Shown here: one piece after another, positions 8,501 through 15,147 of the stretch
Layout: each line of letters begins with the position of its first letter
How positions within the stretch are numbered: position 1 is the stretch's first letter
Assembly: GCA_964503685.1 (NCBI GenBank)
Contig: CAZDAW010000056.1
Span: 1 to 20,269 of the forward strand
Reading direction: 5' to 3'
Source: CAZDAW01 sp964503685
GTDB taxonomy: Bacteria > Chloroflexota > Anaerolineae > Anaerolineales > Anaerolineaceae
DNA: 20,269 bases
Made by a program: the position numbers and the translations under genes
Notes under the pieces: generated by a model
Told to the model about the DNA's origin: nothing
The model's input: the letters and a program-made list of their open reading frames with translations, nothing else
Database searches by the model: none

Positions 8501-9233
8501 GCGGTACGAAAGAGACTCCACCCATATTGACTGCCTGTACCTTATCCCCTTGCTTGGTGAATTTCCATAAGGTTTGGAAGCCTGCAACCGGGCCTATTGG
8601 AATGACCAGCCGCCCCCCTTCTTTAAGTTGCTGGACAAGCGGCAATGGCAGGTGATCTGGCGCGGCGGTGACGATGATTGCATCGTAGGGAGCGAATTCT
8701 TCCCATCCGTAGTAACCGTCTCCCTGTTTCAAATGAATCTTCGTGTAGCCCGCCTTTTTCAGGTTTTCGGCTGCTCGCTGTGCCAGTTCCGGCACGATTT
8801 CGATGCTGTAAACATCTGCGTAGCCCAGTTCAGCCAATACCGCAGCCTGGTAACCCGAACCTGTACCGATTTCCAGTACTTTCTCGCCCGGCTTCAACTC
8901 CAGCAATTCGGTCATCAGGGCAACGATGTAGGGCTGCGAAATGGTTTGCCCGTAACCGATGGGCAAGGGGTGATCTTCATAAGCCTGATCGAGATGTTCT
9001 GTAAGGACAAATTGGTGGCGCGGCGTCGTGCGCATCGCCCGGATGACATCAGCGTTAGTCACACCACGCCTAATGATGGTATCATTGACCAGCTCTTCTC
9101 TGGCTTGTTCATATGACTTTTCTGGATTTGTATTGTTATTTTTCGAAGATGGTGTGAAGGACATGAAAATGAAGATCAGAATGACTGTCAATAAAACAAG
9201 CCCGGCGCCAATGGCAATCCATTTTGCCTTCAT
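8469..9233 (-). CDS. pcm: Protein-L-isoaspartate O-methyltransferase with N-terminal membrane anchor
   Basis: SAM-dependent enzyme that methylates L-isoaspartyl residues in age-damaged proteins to start their repair. The catalytic region (about residues 45-235) contains the Pcm hallmarks GYGQTISQPYIVALMTELL, the SAM loop VLEIGTGSGYQAAVLAELG, and DAIIVTAAPDHLP. The protein is 254 residues, against about 210 for cytoplasmic homologues. The extra part is an N-terminal KAK-charged segment followed by a helix of about 20 hydrophobic residues, then an Asn/Ser-rich linker, which suggests an inner-membrane anchor or uncleaved signal with the enzyme outside. I chose the ATG at 9233; an in-frame TTG at 9248 would lie inside the promoter -10 box. 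No Shine-Dalgarno precedes the ATG. It is convergent with, and overlaps, the 6083-8500 gene. Confidence 0.9.
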   Translation of the reverse strand: MKAKWIAIGAGLVLLTVILIFIFMSFTPSSKNNNTNPEKSYEQAREELVNDTIIRRGVTNADVIRAMRTTPRHQFVLTEHLDQAYEDHPLPIGYGQTISQPYIVALMTELLELKPGEKVLEIGTGSGYQAAVLAELGYADVYSIEIVPELAQRAAENLKKAGYTKIHLKQGDGYYGWEEFAPYDAIIVTAAPDHLPLPLVQQLKEGGRLVIPIGPVAGFQTLWKFTKQGDKVQAVNMGGVSFVPLTGGETGTPP

Positions 9234-9239
9234 GTTTTT

Positions 9240-9268
9240 ACTATACAATAGTTTATTTATGAAAACAA
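9240..9268 (-). promoter_or_regulatory. Candidate promoter of pcm, possibly leaderless
   Basis: On the minus strand TTGTTT (9263-9268) and TATAGT (9240-9245) are separated by exactly 17 bases. The -10 box matches consensus at 5 of 6 positions, while the -35 box is weaker (TTG only). Only 6 bases separate the -10 box from the ATG at 9233, so transcription would begin at or within a base or two of the start codon, and no ribosome binding site is present. Confidence 0.5.
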
Positions 9269-9278
9269 TATTTGTTTT
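9262..9278. promoter_or_regulatory. 17-bp palindrome, candidate operator
   Basis: AAAACAA-TAT-TTGTTTT is a perfect inverted repeat with 7-base arms. It covers the proposed -35 box of pcm and lies between two divergently oriented reading frames, the usual place for a repressor site. The arms are A/T-rich, so chance is possible. The regulator is unknown. Confidence 0.35.
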
Positions 9279-9347
9279 TTGCTGCCTGTCAGAGAGGAAA
9301 CGAGGTGAAATTTGGGATATTAATCCAGAAATCGAATCGTATTAATT

Positions 9348-9698
9348 ATGACAAATTACGTTAAAGTTGCTGTATTAAAAACTCAACCGGGAGCCGTTTT
9401 ACAAGACTATCAGCGTCTGTTCAAACTGGCCGGCGTTAAAGAAGCTTTGCCCTCTAACGCCACTATTTTGAAAAATAATATCACCTGGCATTTCCCCATG
9501 CCGGAGGCGAACACGACTCCCTGGCAGCTTGAAGGCTCAATCCGCGCGCTACGCTCTGCCAGATTCGATGACCTGGTCTGTGTGCAAAACCAGACGGTCG
9601 TTACCAACGCTTTCAAGGGTGAAGACCTGAACGGTTACGCGCCGATCTTTCGCACCCACAACATCCCAGTGCGTAATAACTTCCTTACTGGCCGTTAG
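9348..9698 (+). pseudogene. DUF362-like protein, N-terminal fragment
   Basis: A 116-codon frame that resembles only the N-terminal third of DUF362-family proteins: VAVLKTQPGAVLQDYQRLFKLAGVKEAL, then TILKNNITWHFPMPEANTTPWQLEG and VCVQNQTVVTNAFKGEDLN. From family knowledge full members are about 300-400 residues and continue well past this point. Here the frame stops after NFLTGR, and the following 150 bases contain no recognisable continuation in any frame. I therefore read it as a 3'-deleted gene. No clear Shine-Dalgarno precedes the ATG, which also suggests it is not well expressed. The alternative is a genuine short single-domain protein. The biochemical role of DUF362 is not established beyond a proposed Fe-S or redox connection in some members, and the ferredoxin-like part is not present here. 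Confidence 0.55.
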
Positions 9699-9851
9699 AA
9701 TATAAAGCGATTGCTTGCCAATGGTGCGAAACGACTGATTGGGGGCAGTTGTCTCAGCGTTACCAACAAGAAGGGCATTTGGGTTAATATTGTATAGAAA
9801 GTAAAAATACATCCGATAAGAGGTAGAGGCCAGTTAAAGGTGTACCGCTGA

Positions 9852-10265
9852 ATGGATGAACAATTTTATAAAGAGTTTGTTATCAGGCATCTGGCTGGTG
9901 GAATCGATCGCGCGGAGGTTATCTACCAGCTTTGTGACCTGGCGCAGATGAGTTGGCCAGAAGCTGAAGCTTTTGTGTCTCAGGTGGAGCTGGATGAGTC
10001 ATTAAGGATTGCCAAACGTCAAAACCCGGTTCTATTCATCATCAGCCTAGTAATTTTCCTGGGCGGAATGATTTTGACGATCTGGGCGCTTACTGAAATC
10101 CTTGATCCTCTCTGGTCGTTGATTCGCGCTCGTTCGCTTTTAATTCCCTTGATTAAACAAACCTTTATTTTGGTTGTAAATTTTCCTCAATTGATTTTTG
10201 GTATGGGTATGGCCATTGCTGGGGGTGCAGGTATTCTTAATTCAATCGACATCTTTAGCCGGTAA
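9852..10265 (+). CDS. Hypothetical small membrane protein, two transmembrane helices
   Basis: A 137-residue protein I do not recognise. The first 55 residues are soluble and helical-looking (MDEQFYKEFVIRHLAGG, then a repeat-free segment rich in Glu/Ala). They are followed by a hydrophobic helix at about 58-79 (VLFIISLVIFLGGMILTIWAL) and a second hydrophobic region at about 95-130 containing a Gly/Ala-rich stretch (GMGMAIAGGAGILNSI). The N-terminal part may be a small helical binding module that faces the cytoplasm. AAAGGTG lies about 10 bases before the ATG. It sits 77 bases upstream of the sigma factor in the same direction, so it could share that transcript, but no direct link is visible. 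Confidence 0.6.
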   Translation: MDEQFYKEFVIRHLAGGIDRAEVIYQLCDLAQMSWPEAEAFVSQVELDESLRIAKRQNPVLFIISLVIFLGGMILTIWALTEILDPLWSLIRARSLLIPLIKQTFILVVNFPQLIFGMGMAIAGGAGILNSIDIFSR

Positions 10266-10342
10266 TCATTTTCGAATAAAAATGGGGGTTATTACGTTAA
10301 TATATTAGAAACACAATCGCAATATCAAACAGGAAGGTCTGA

Positions 10343-10894
10343 GTGGCATTACCGCAAGAAACCGAAGCCAGTCTGGTTTCGAGGGCGCAGCAAGGTGACC
10401 GCAGTGCCTATGGAGAGTTGGTGCGTCGCTACCATCAGCAGGTGGTTGGTGTTGTTTACCGTATGTGCGGCGACCCGCATTTAGCGGATGATGCTGCGCA
10501 AGAGGCGTTTATTCAGGCCTGGTTGCATCTTGCATCCTACCGTCCGCAAGCATCTTTGCGTAACTGGCTTTATCGTATTTCTGTCAATGCGGCGATTGAC
10601 GCCCTGCGCCGTCAGAAATCTACAGTTGATATCGACGATCAGCAGATTATCTCTGATGGCGATGATCCGGGGTCTTCGCTGGAACAACGTGAGCGCAGTG
10701 AACAGGTACGTAAGGCTGTTCTTCTGCTCTCACCTGCCAGCCGTTCGGTTCTGATATTGAGAGAGTATGAAGGCCTATCCTATCAGGAAATTGCTGATAC
10801 ATTGGATATTTCGATCGGTACGGTGATGTCGCGCTTGAACTATGCACGTAAACGGTTATTGGAATTGTTGAGCCCTTATCTGGAGGAAGTATGA
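10343..10894 (+). CDS. RNA polymerase ECF-type sigma-70 factor
   Basis: A 183-residue alternative sigma factor of the extracytoplasmic-function class. Region 2 covers about residues 10-85: FGELV-like YGELVRRYHQQVVGVVYRM, the DDAAQEAFIQAW helix that contacts core polymerase and the -10 element, and NWLYRISVNAAIDALRR. Region 4 covers about 120-178 with ILREYEGLSYQEIADTLDIS and the helix-turn-helix recognition helix IGTVMSRLNYARKRLLELL. Region 3 is absent, as expected. The start is GTG at 10343, supported by AGGAAGG 5 bases upstream. The gene overlaps the next one by 4 bases (ATGA), a standard sign of translational coupling to a cognate anti-sigma factor. I found no convincing promoter with a typical ECF -35 motif in the 77 bases upstream. 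Confidence 0.93.
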   Translation: MALPQETEASLVSRAQQGDRSAYGELVRRYHQQVVGVVYRMCGDPHLADDAAQEAFIQAWLHLASYRPQASLRNWLYRISVNAAIDALRRQKSTVDIDDQQIISDGDDPGSSLEQRERSEQVRKAVLLLSPASRSVLILREYEGLSYQEIADTLDISIGTVMSRLNYARKRLLELLSPYLEEV

Positions 10895-11478
10895 CTATTC
10901 ATGTGAACACCTGGATCGACGCTTATCTGGATGACGAATTGACGGACTCACAACGGCAGCAAGTTGAAATTCATCTGGCAGGTTGTCCTCAATGTCGAGA
11001 CTTGCTAAGCCAGAGACAGGCGCTTTCAATGCTGCTCCGGGAATATCCAGCCGCCAGCCAGGCCAAGCCGCCGAATCAATTTGTCGCTGAGGTGGGTTTG
11101 CAACTCCCTTGTCGCGAGACCAGTATCCGCACTGGGCAAATACTTCAATTGGGATGGTGGTCTGTGCCGTTGCTGTTGATGTTTTTTTGGGCTTTTCTCC
11201 AGACCGTACTCATCATGAGTGGCGTTGTGCAGATCATCCCTGGTGGCCGTGAAATGCTGGCGAGCATTTCTTCAACTCGAACCTCGTTATTGGGGTTGTC
11301 TGGTATTCTTCAAAGCAACCTGATAGAAAGCCTGGTTGCAGAATTCCGTTTATGGGGTTTCTTCAATCCTCTGAATTGGGACTGGATGACCGGGTTAGTT
11401 TTTATGGCGCTTATCAGTCTGGTGTATTTAATCTGGCTGGTGAGCTGGCAAGTTTATACACAGCATATTCACCAATAA
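10891..11478 (+). CDS. Anti-sigma factor with zinc-finger (zf-HC2/ZAS) domain
   Basis: A 195-residue membrane protein that probably holds the ECF sigma factor inactive until a signal is received. The N-terminal cytoplasmic domain (about 1-50) has the zinc-binding anti-sigma pattern: an upstream His (IHVNTW, about residue 4) and HLAGCPQC, giving H-x3-C-x2-C at about residues 30-37. One transmembrane helix follows (about 88-112, WWSVPLLLMFFWAFLQTVLIM), and another hydrophobic segment lies near the C-terminus (about 165-185). GGAGG lies 4 bases before the ATG and the gene shares ATGA with the sigma gene. Whether it is released by proteolysis or by redox loss of zinc cannot be decided from the sequence. 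Confidence 0.9.
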   Translation: MTIHVNTWIDAYLDDELTDSQRQQVEIHLAGCPQCRDLLSQRQALSMLLREYPAASQAKPPNQFVAEVGLQLPCRETSIRTGQILQLGWWSVPLLLMFFWAFLQTVLIMSGVVQIIPGGREMLASISSTRTSLLGLSGILQSNLIESLVAEFRLWGFFNPLNWDWMTGLVFMALISLVYLIWLVSWQVYTQHIHQ

Positions 11479-11514
11479 TAATTGCTGAAATTCGTGAGAT
11501 GAAAGGAGATAAAA

Positions 11515-12600
11515 ATGGATCATATCCAAATTCTTAAACGTGCCTGGAATATCTTATGGAGTTATAAGACCTTATGGATCTTCGGGATTATCCTGGCTTT
11601 GACCTCTGCTTCTTCTGGGGGCGGCGGCTCTTCAAATGGGGGCGGAAGTGGATCAGGTAGTAATGGCGCAAGTTTATTCCATCTGACTCCGCCAGCGGAA
11701 ATTACCCGTGAAGTCGATAAACTGAACAGGTTGTTTTCGGATGGTATTACTGTTGCAGCGCGTGATACCTGGATTACAATTGCTGTCGTTGCAGCCTGTG
11801 TGTTGCTGCTGCTCTTTATTCTTTTCCGCATCGGTTATTACGTCAGCCAGACTTCGCTCATTCGTATGGTTGATGGTTTCGAAGATACCGGCGAGCGGGT
11901 AAAGTGGAGGCAGGGATTCCGTTTGGGCTGGTCTCGGTCTGCCTGGCGGTTATTCCTGATCGATTTGGTTATCTATCTTCCGGTGGTTTTGGCAGTCATC
12001 ATCATTTTTGGCTGCGCGGCATTGCCGTTTATTCTGGGTGGTATTGAAAGCAACCAACCGTCGGTTCCCGCTATCCTTGCCGCGGTCGGTATCGCTTTCC
12101 TGGGCATTTTCCTCGTAGTGATTGTCGCTTTTGCTCTTTCGCTCATTATGGAACCCATTCGTCGGGTCTGTGTATTGCAAGGTCTGGGTGTCTTTGATTC
12201 AATTCGCAATGGTTGGCAGTTGGTGCGTAATCGGTTCAAGGACGTCTTCATCATGTGGTTGCTGATCGTGGGTGTTCAGATTGGTTACTTCATCGTGATG
12301 ATTCCGGTCGCCATCCTGGTATTTGGCGTGAGTATGTTGCTGGGTGGGGGTACCGGATTGTTAATCTACGCGCTGACAAACGCAGCGGCAACAGCCACGC
12401 AAGCCTGGATACCCGCAGTAGTATCGGGGGGGGTGATCTTCTTGCTTGTTATAGCAATACCGTTCCTCTTCCTGGGTGGATTGAAAGAGACTTACCTCTC
12501 TTCTACCTGGACGTTAACCTATCGCGAGTTGGTTCATGTAAAACCGCAAGAATTACCATTGCCGCTTAAGCCTGCCCCAGATACAACAGACGTCGATTAG
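11515..12600 (+). CDS. Polytopic membrane protein of unknown function with Gly/Ser-rich loop
   Basis: A 361-residue integral membrane protein. A first hydrophobic segment (about 8-33) is followed by a loop of about 20 residues made almost only of Gly, Ser and Asn (about 34-52), then helices at about 85-107, 145-175, 185-215, 240-275 and 300-325. A cytoplasmic-type segment RMVDGFEDTGERVKWRQGFRLG between helices resembles the pattern in DUF7544/glycerophosphodiesterase-membrane-domain type proteins, but I cannot assign activity. GGAGA with spacing of 7 precedes the ATG. The gene follows the anti-sigma gene by 36 bases, so it is probably a third member of that operon, or a target of the sigma factor. 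The last residues are acidic and hydrophilic. Confidence 0.75.
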   Translation: MDHIQILKRAWNILWSYKTLWIFGIILALTSASSGGGGSSNGGGSGSGSNGASLFHLTPPAEITREVDKLNRLFSDGITVAARDTWITIAVVAACVLLLLFILFRIGYYVSQTSLIRMVDGFEDTGERVKWRQGFRLGWSRSAWRLFLIDLVIYLPVVLAVIIIFGCAALPFILGGIESNQPSVPAILAAVGIAFLGIFLVVIVAFALSLIMEPIRRVCVLQGLGVFDSIRNGWQLVRNRFKDVFIMWLLIVGVQIGYFIVMIPVAILVFGVSMLLGGGTGLLIYALTNAAATATQAWIPAVVSGGVIFLLVIAIPFLFLGGLKETYLSSTWTLTYRELVHVKPQELPLPLKPAPDTTDVD

Positions 12601-12639
12601 TTTTCTGGCTCATTGAGTTAAACTGCTTTTGCCCAAAGG

Positions 12640-12665
12640 TCGCCCTGCTACAACAAGCAGGGCGA
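12640..12665. terminator. Hairpin between convergent genes, likely bidirectional terminator
   Basis: TCGCCCTGCT and AGCAGGGCGA form a perfect 10-base-pair GC-rich stem with a 6-base loop (ACAACA). It lies 39 bases after the stop of the upstream + strand gene and 38 bases beyond the end of mgsA on the - strand. No long T-run follows on either side, so it is a terminator by position and stem rather than a textbook intrinsic one. Confidence 0.6.
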
Positions 12666-12703
12666 TCGAACTATTTGGATAATAATACCCACTAATAAAT
12701 ATA

Positions 12704-13168
12704 TTAATCCACGTTGATTTTTCGGGAGCGGTATTTTTCATAATCAGGCACCAGCCGGTTATATTCATCATCCATCAGGGGTGAGGAGATCATGAAGTCG
12801 GCTGAAGCCCGATTGCAGGCGATTGGTATATTCCATACCACTGCCATACGTAAAAGCGCTTTGACATCAGGATCATGCGGCTGCGGCTCGAGTGGGTCCC
12901 AGAAGAAGATCAAAAAGTCGATTTCGCCATCAGCGATCTTGGCGCCGATTTGTTGATCGCCTCCTAACGGGCCGCTTTGTAACTTCTGAACTTCTATATT
13001 AAGCTCTTTTTCCAGCAACTTCCCGGTTGTACCGGTCGCATAAATTTGATGGTGCGCCAGTAACACCCGGTTAAACTTGGCCCATTCCAATAAATCTTGT
13101 TTCTTATTATCATGGGCAACAAGAGCGATCTTTTTGTCGTGTTCCATGGCTATTTTTTTGTAATTCAT
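12704..13168 (-). CDS. mgsA: Methylglyoxal synthase
   Basis: Cytoplasmic enzyme that converts dihydroxyacetone phosphate to methylglyoxal and phosphate, a bypass of lower glycolysis used when sugar phosphates build up. The protein is 154 residues. From the chosen start, the catalytic residues fall on E. coli numbering: His19 and Asp20 in LVAHD, Asp71 in SGPLGGDQQIGA, and His98 and Asp101 in PHDPDVKAL. The phosphate-binding YATGTTG segment (residues 43-49) is intact. I start at 13168 (AAGGAG 12 bases upstream) rather than the longer frame at 13204. Methionine at residue 8 is another possible start. It is a single gene here, convergent with the 11515-12600 gene. Confidence 0.95.
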   Translation of the reverse strand: MNYKKIAMEHDKKIALVAHDNKKQDLLEWAKFNRVLLAHHQIYATGTTGKLLEKELNIEVQKLQSGPLGGDQQIGAKIADGEIDFLIFFWDPLEPQPHDPDVKALLRMAVVWNIPIACNRASADFMISSPLMDDEYNRLVPDYEKYRSRKINVD

Positions 13169-13204
13169 GAAATTTTGCTGCTCCTTTTTGGCTTTTTGGG
13201 GCAA

Positions 13205-13600
13205 ATTCCCATATTTCCAAGAAATCGGATTTCAATTTCTAAATTTGATTTTTGCCTGAGGCATAGCATCCGTTTTGTAAAAATTTTTTCTGCTAAGAGG
13301 AGAGAAAATGATTCGTCTATCTACTCAAGCTGCTATTGTAGCACTGATGGATTTGTTGGGAAGTCTTGAATTGTGAGGGTTTTGGTATTTTGTCTGTAGC
13401 AACTGAGCATAAACAATACCTTGGCTGGTCTGGTATTTTGATACTTGTTATATTCAATGGATTAGATAATAATCTGACTTATTAAATATAGCATGAAATT
13501 GTTAATTCTCTAATTGAATGCAAACGAACTTACTTTGGTATGTGTGGTGGTTTGAACATTTACGCTTAATAGCGATACTCGACTTTTTACCGCCTTGGCC
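13205..13600. other. 396-base stretch without a recognised gene
   Basis: AT-rich intergenic region between two minus-strand genes. It contains one 22-codon frame with a good ribosome binding site (13308-13376) and a start-less open frame of about 50 codons that ends at 13485, whose translation looks membrane-like (YLGWSGILILVIFNGL). I see no tRNA, hairpin terminator or repeat. This could be the trace of a degraded gene. Confidence 0.5.
13308..13376 (+). CDS. Possible 22-residue small protein or gene remnant
   Basis: ATG preceded by AGGAGAG with 3-5 bases of spacing, coding a 22-residue peptide that begins MIRLSTQAAIVALM and stops at TGA. The beginning faintly recalls the N-terminus of Rrf2-type regulators (RLST...AL), but it is far too short to claim. 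No plus-strand gene follows for it to lead, so a leader-peptide role is not supported. Confidence 0.2.
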   Translation: MIRLSTQAAIVALMDLLGSLEL

Positions 13601-14353
13601 TTATTGCCCTTCGAATGGCTTGATTCCAACAAAAACCTCATTGCAGTAACTGTCATCATCAAGCTGTGGGTAAGATACGACCTTCGGCTCGAATCCTTCT
13701 TCAGCTATGATGTGCAGCCATGTTTCACGCGAGAAAATTCCAAGAACATGATGGTCGTGCTCTGCCTGGATATTACCCTTTTCATCCCGCAGTAAGTAAG
13801 CGAAATCAACAACATAAGATGTGTCATTGGGGTCAGGATCCCATACCCATTCGAGATACCGCATTCCTCTCGATTCAATGTCGTTCCCGCCGTGATTGGT
13901 GGAAGGCTTAAATGTTTCACGCGTGTAGTCGGGAGCGAATAATGCTACACCACCTGGTTTACAGTGCGTATAGGCTGTTTGAATCGCTGAGCGAAGGTCG
14001 GTTTCTGTCGTCATATAAGAAATTGCATCATGGATGAAAACCGCATCGAAAAGGCGATTGAGCCTTATTGTCCGCATATCCCCGGTGAGGTGTTCGCATT
14101 CCGGATTGAGGGTCTGACTTATAGCTAGCATGTCAGGTGAGATATCGACAAGCGTCAGTTGAAATCGTGTTTTAAGATATGAGGCATTGTTTCCTCCTCC
14201 GCTGCCCAATTCGAGGAGTGTGTGAGGTGGATAATGGCAGTTAGCAATGATTGTATCACCGTAGAATTTTGCTTCTTCTGTATAATCCGATGGCGGGGTA
14301 AGAAGATGAAACCAGGATGCCAGATTAGTGTACATTTTTGGGAGAGCTACCAT
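13601..14353 (-). CDS. Class I SAM-dependent methyltransferase
   Basis: A 250-residue soluble methyltransferase of the UbiE/Methyltransf_25-like type. The SAM-binding loop is LLELGSGGGNNASYL (about 46-60), followed by the acidic residue after strand 2 in LTLVDISPDML (about 68-78) and then HLTGDMRTIRL and FDAVFIHDAISYM. The C-terminal half has the all-beta insert found in small-molecule methyltransferases of this class. The start at 14353 is supported by TGAGGA 10 bases upstream; the internal ATG seven codons later lacks one. The substrate is unknown. It lies 157 bases downstream of the flavoprotein gene and may or may not share its transcript. Confidence 0.85.
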   Translation of the reverse strand: MVALPKMYTNLASWFHLLTPPSDYTEEAKFYGDTIIANCHYPPHTLLELGSGGGNNASYLKTRFQLTLVDISPDMLAISQTLNPECEHLTGDMRTIRLNRLFDAVFIHDAISYMTTETDLRSAIQTAYTHCKPGGVALFAPDYTRETFKPSTNHGGNDIESRGMRYLEWVWDPDPNDTSYVVDFAYLLRDEKGNIQAEHDHHVLGIFSRETWLHIIAEEGFEPKVVSYPQLDDDSYCNEVFVGIKPFEGQ

Positions 14354-14400
14354 CTGTTGGATTTCCTCAGATAAATCGGTAATATAGATAATATGATCAA

Positions 14401-14415
14401 AATAGTTTCACTATT
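14401..14415. promoter_or_regulatory. 15-bp palindrome upstream of the methyltransferase gene
   Basis: AATAGT-TTC-ACTATT is an inverted repeat with 6-base arms, 48 bases upstream of the methyltransferase start. The surrounding 14354-14509 region is AT-rich and holds no other gene. It could be a small operator, but arms this short are expected by chance in such DNA. Confidence 0.2.
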
Positions 14416-14509
14416 GTAATTCCATAAAATGTATCATGCAGGTTTGTCGCCCGTTTATCGATTATCCAGCGTATGGTTCCGGCTTTTGAGCAGGAGAAAT
14501 TGTAAAAAG

Positions 14510-15121
14510 TTAATGAAGTGATTTGGAGAATTCGTTGAGTAGCGCGTGGGCCAAATCCTTTGATCTATCAAATGGATTGAATACAGAGTTTTTGGTGATG
14601 TCTCCCTGACCTGCAACGCCCAAATAGGGGAATTTGTCGAGTAAAACTGGTTTCATCCCCAGGACAGTACAGAAGTCATGCAAGTATTCAAGCATCTGGT
14701 GAGGGTTTGAATATTCTGTGACGCCGACGAGCCCGCAAGGTTTCCCTTTGAGTGGTGATATTATATTTTTATCCCCTTGGGATTCGTAATAGAAAAAGAT
14801 GGATATCAGTCGCTCGATGAGCGATTGAAATTTTGCAGGCGGAGCCCGAAAATAAAGGGGCGTACCAATCACCAACGCGTCCGCATTAATCATTTGCTGA
14901 AGGATATCCATGACATCATCCGATGTGGAGCATTGATAAGCATGTTTCGAACAATAACTTGAACAGATCACTTTGCAGGGATTGAGAGTCTTATCAACAG
15001 TATAGATGATATCGCCTGTAATCTCCGGGTTTATCTGGTTCATATCCTTGATGACCTGATCGACAACTGTAGCGGTATTCTTGTTTTTCCTCATCGATCC
15101 GACGATACCTAGAATTTTCAT
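14510..15121 (-). CDS. Flavodoxin-fold NAD(P)H-dependent FMN reductase-like protein with four-cysteine cluster
   Basis: A 203-residue flavoprotein of the NADPH-dependent FMN reductase / iron-sulfur flavoprotein superfamily. The FMN phosphate loop GSMRKNKNT lies at residues 8-16 (usually GSPRKxGNT), and the flavin-ring region is ADALVIGTPLYFRAPPAKFQSLIERL (about 78-103). Cysteines 49, 53, 57 and 64 form C-x3-C-x3-C-x6-C, where related iron-sulfur flavoproteins usually have C-x2-C-x2-C. This may ligate an Fe-S cluster or may be structural. The start at 15121 is fixed by AAGGAG five bases upstream; a longer in-frame opening to 15196 would overlap the S66 peptidase gene. It starts 26 bases after that gene and is probably in its operon. 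Confidence 0.85.
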   Translation of the reverse strand: MKILGIVGSMRKNKNTATVVDQVIKDMNQINPEITGDIIYTVDKTLNPCKVICSSYCSKHAYQCSTSDDVMDILQQMINADALVIGTPLYFRAPPAKFQSLIERLISIFFYYESQGDKNIISPLKGKPCGLVGVTEYSNPHQMLEYLHDFCTVLGMKPVLLDKFPYLGVAGQGDITKNSVFNPFDRSKDLAHALLNEFSKSLH

Positions 15122-15147
15122 TTTGCTCCTTATCCCTTCAGTAAGAT

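Noticed and set aside
8574..9116. A 180-codon frame on the + strand opposite pcm
   Set aside because: It is the antisense of a clearly recognisable Pcm domain, has no ribosome binding site, and its translation has no familiar pattern.
10266..10342. Possible ECF-type autoregulated promoter before the sigma gene
   Set aside because: TATATT is present, but neither a GGAAC-type nor a TTGACA-type -35 box lies at the correct distance.
13097..13369. A 90-codon hydrophobic frame on the + strand
   Set aside because: It overlaps the 5' end of mgsA on the opposite strand, has no ribosome binding site, and is only hydrophobic because of AT-rich DNA.
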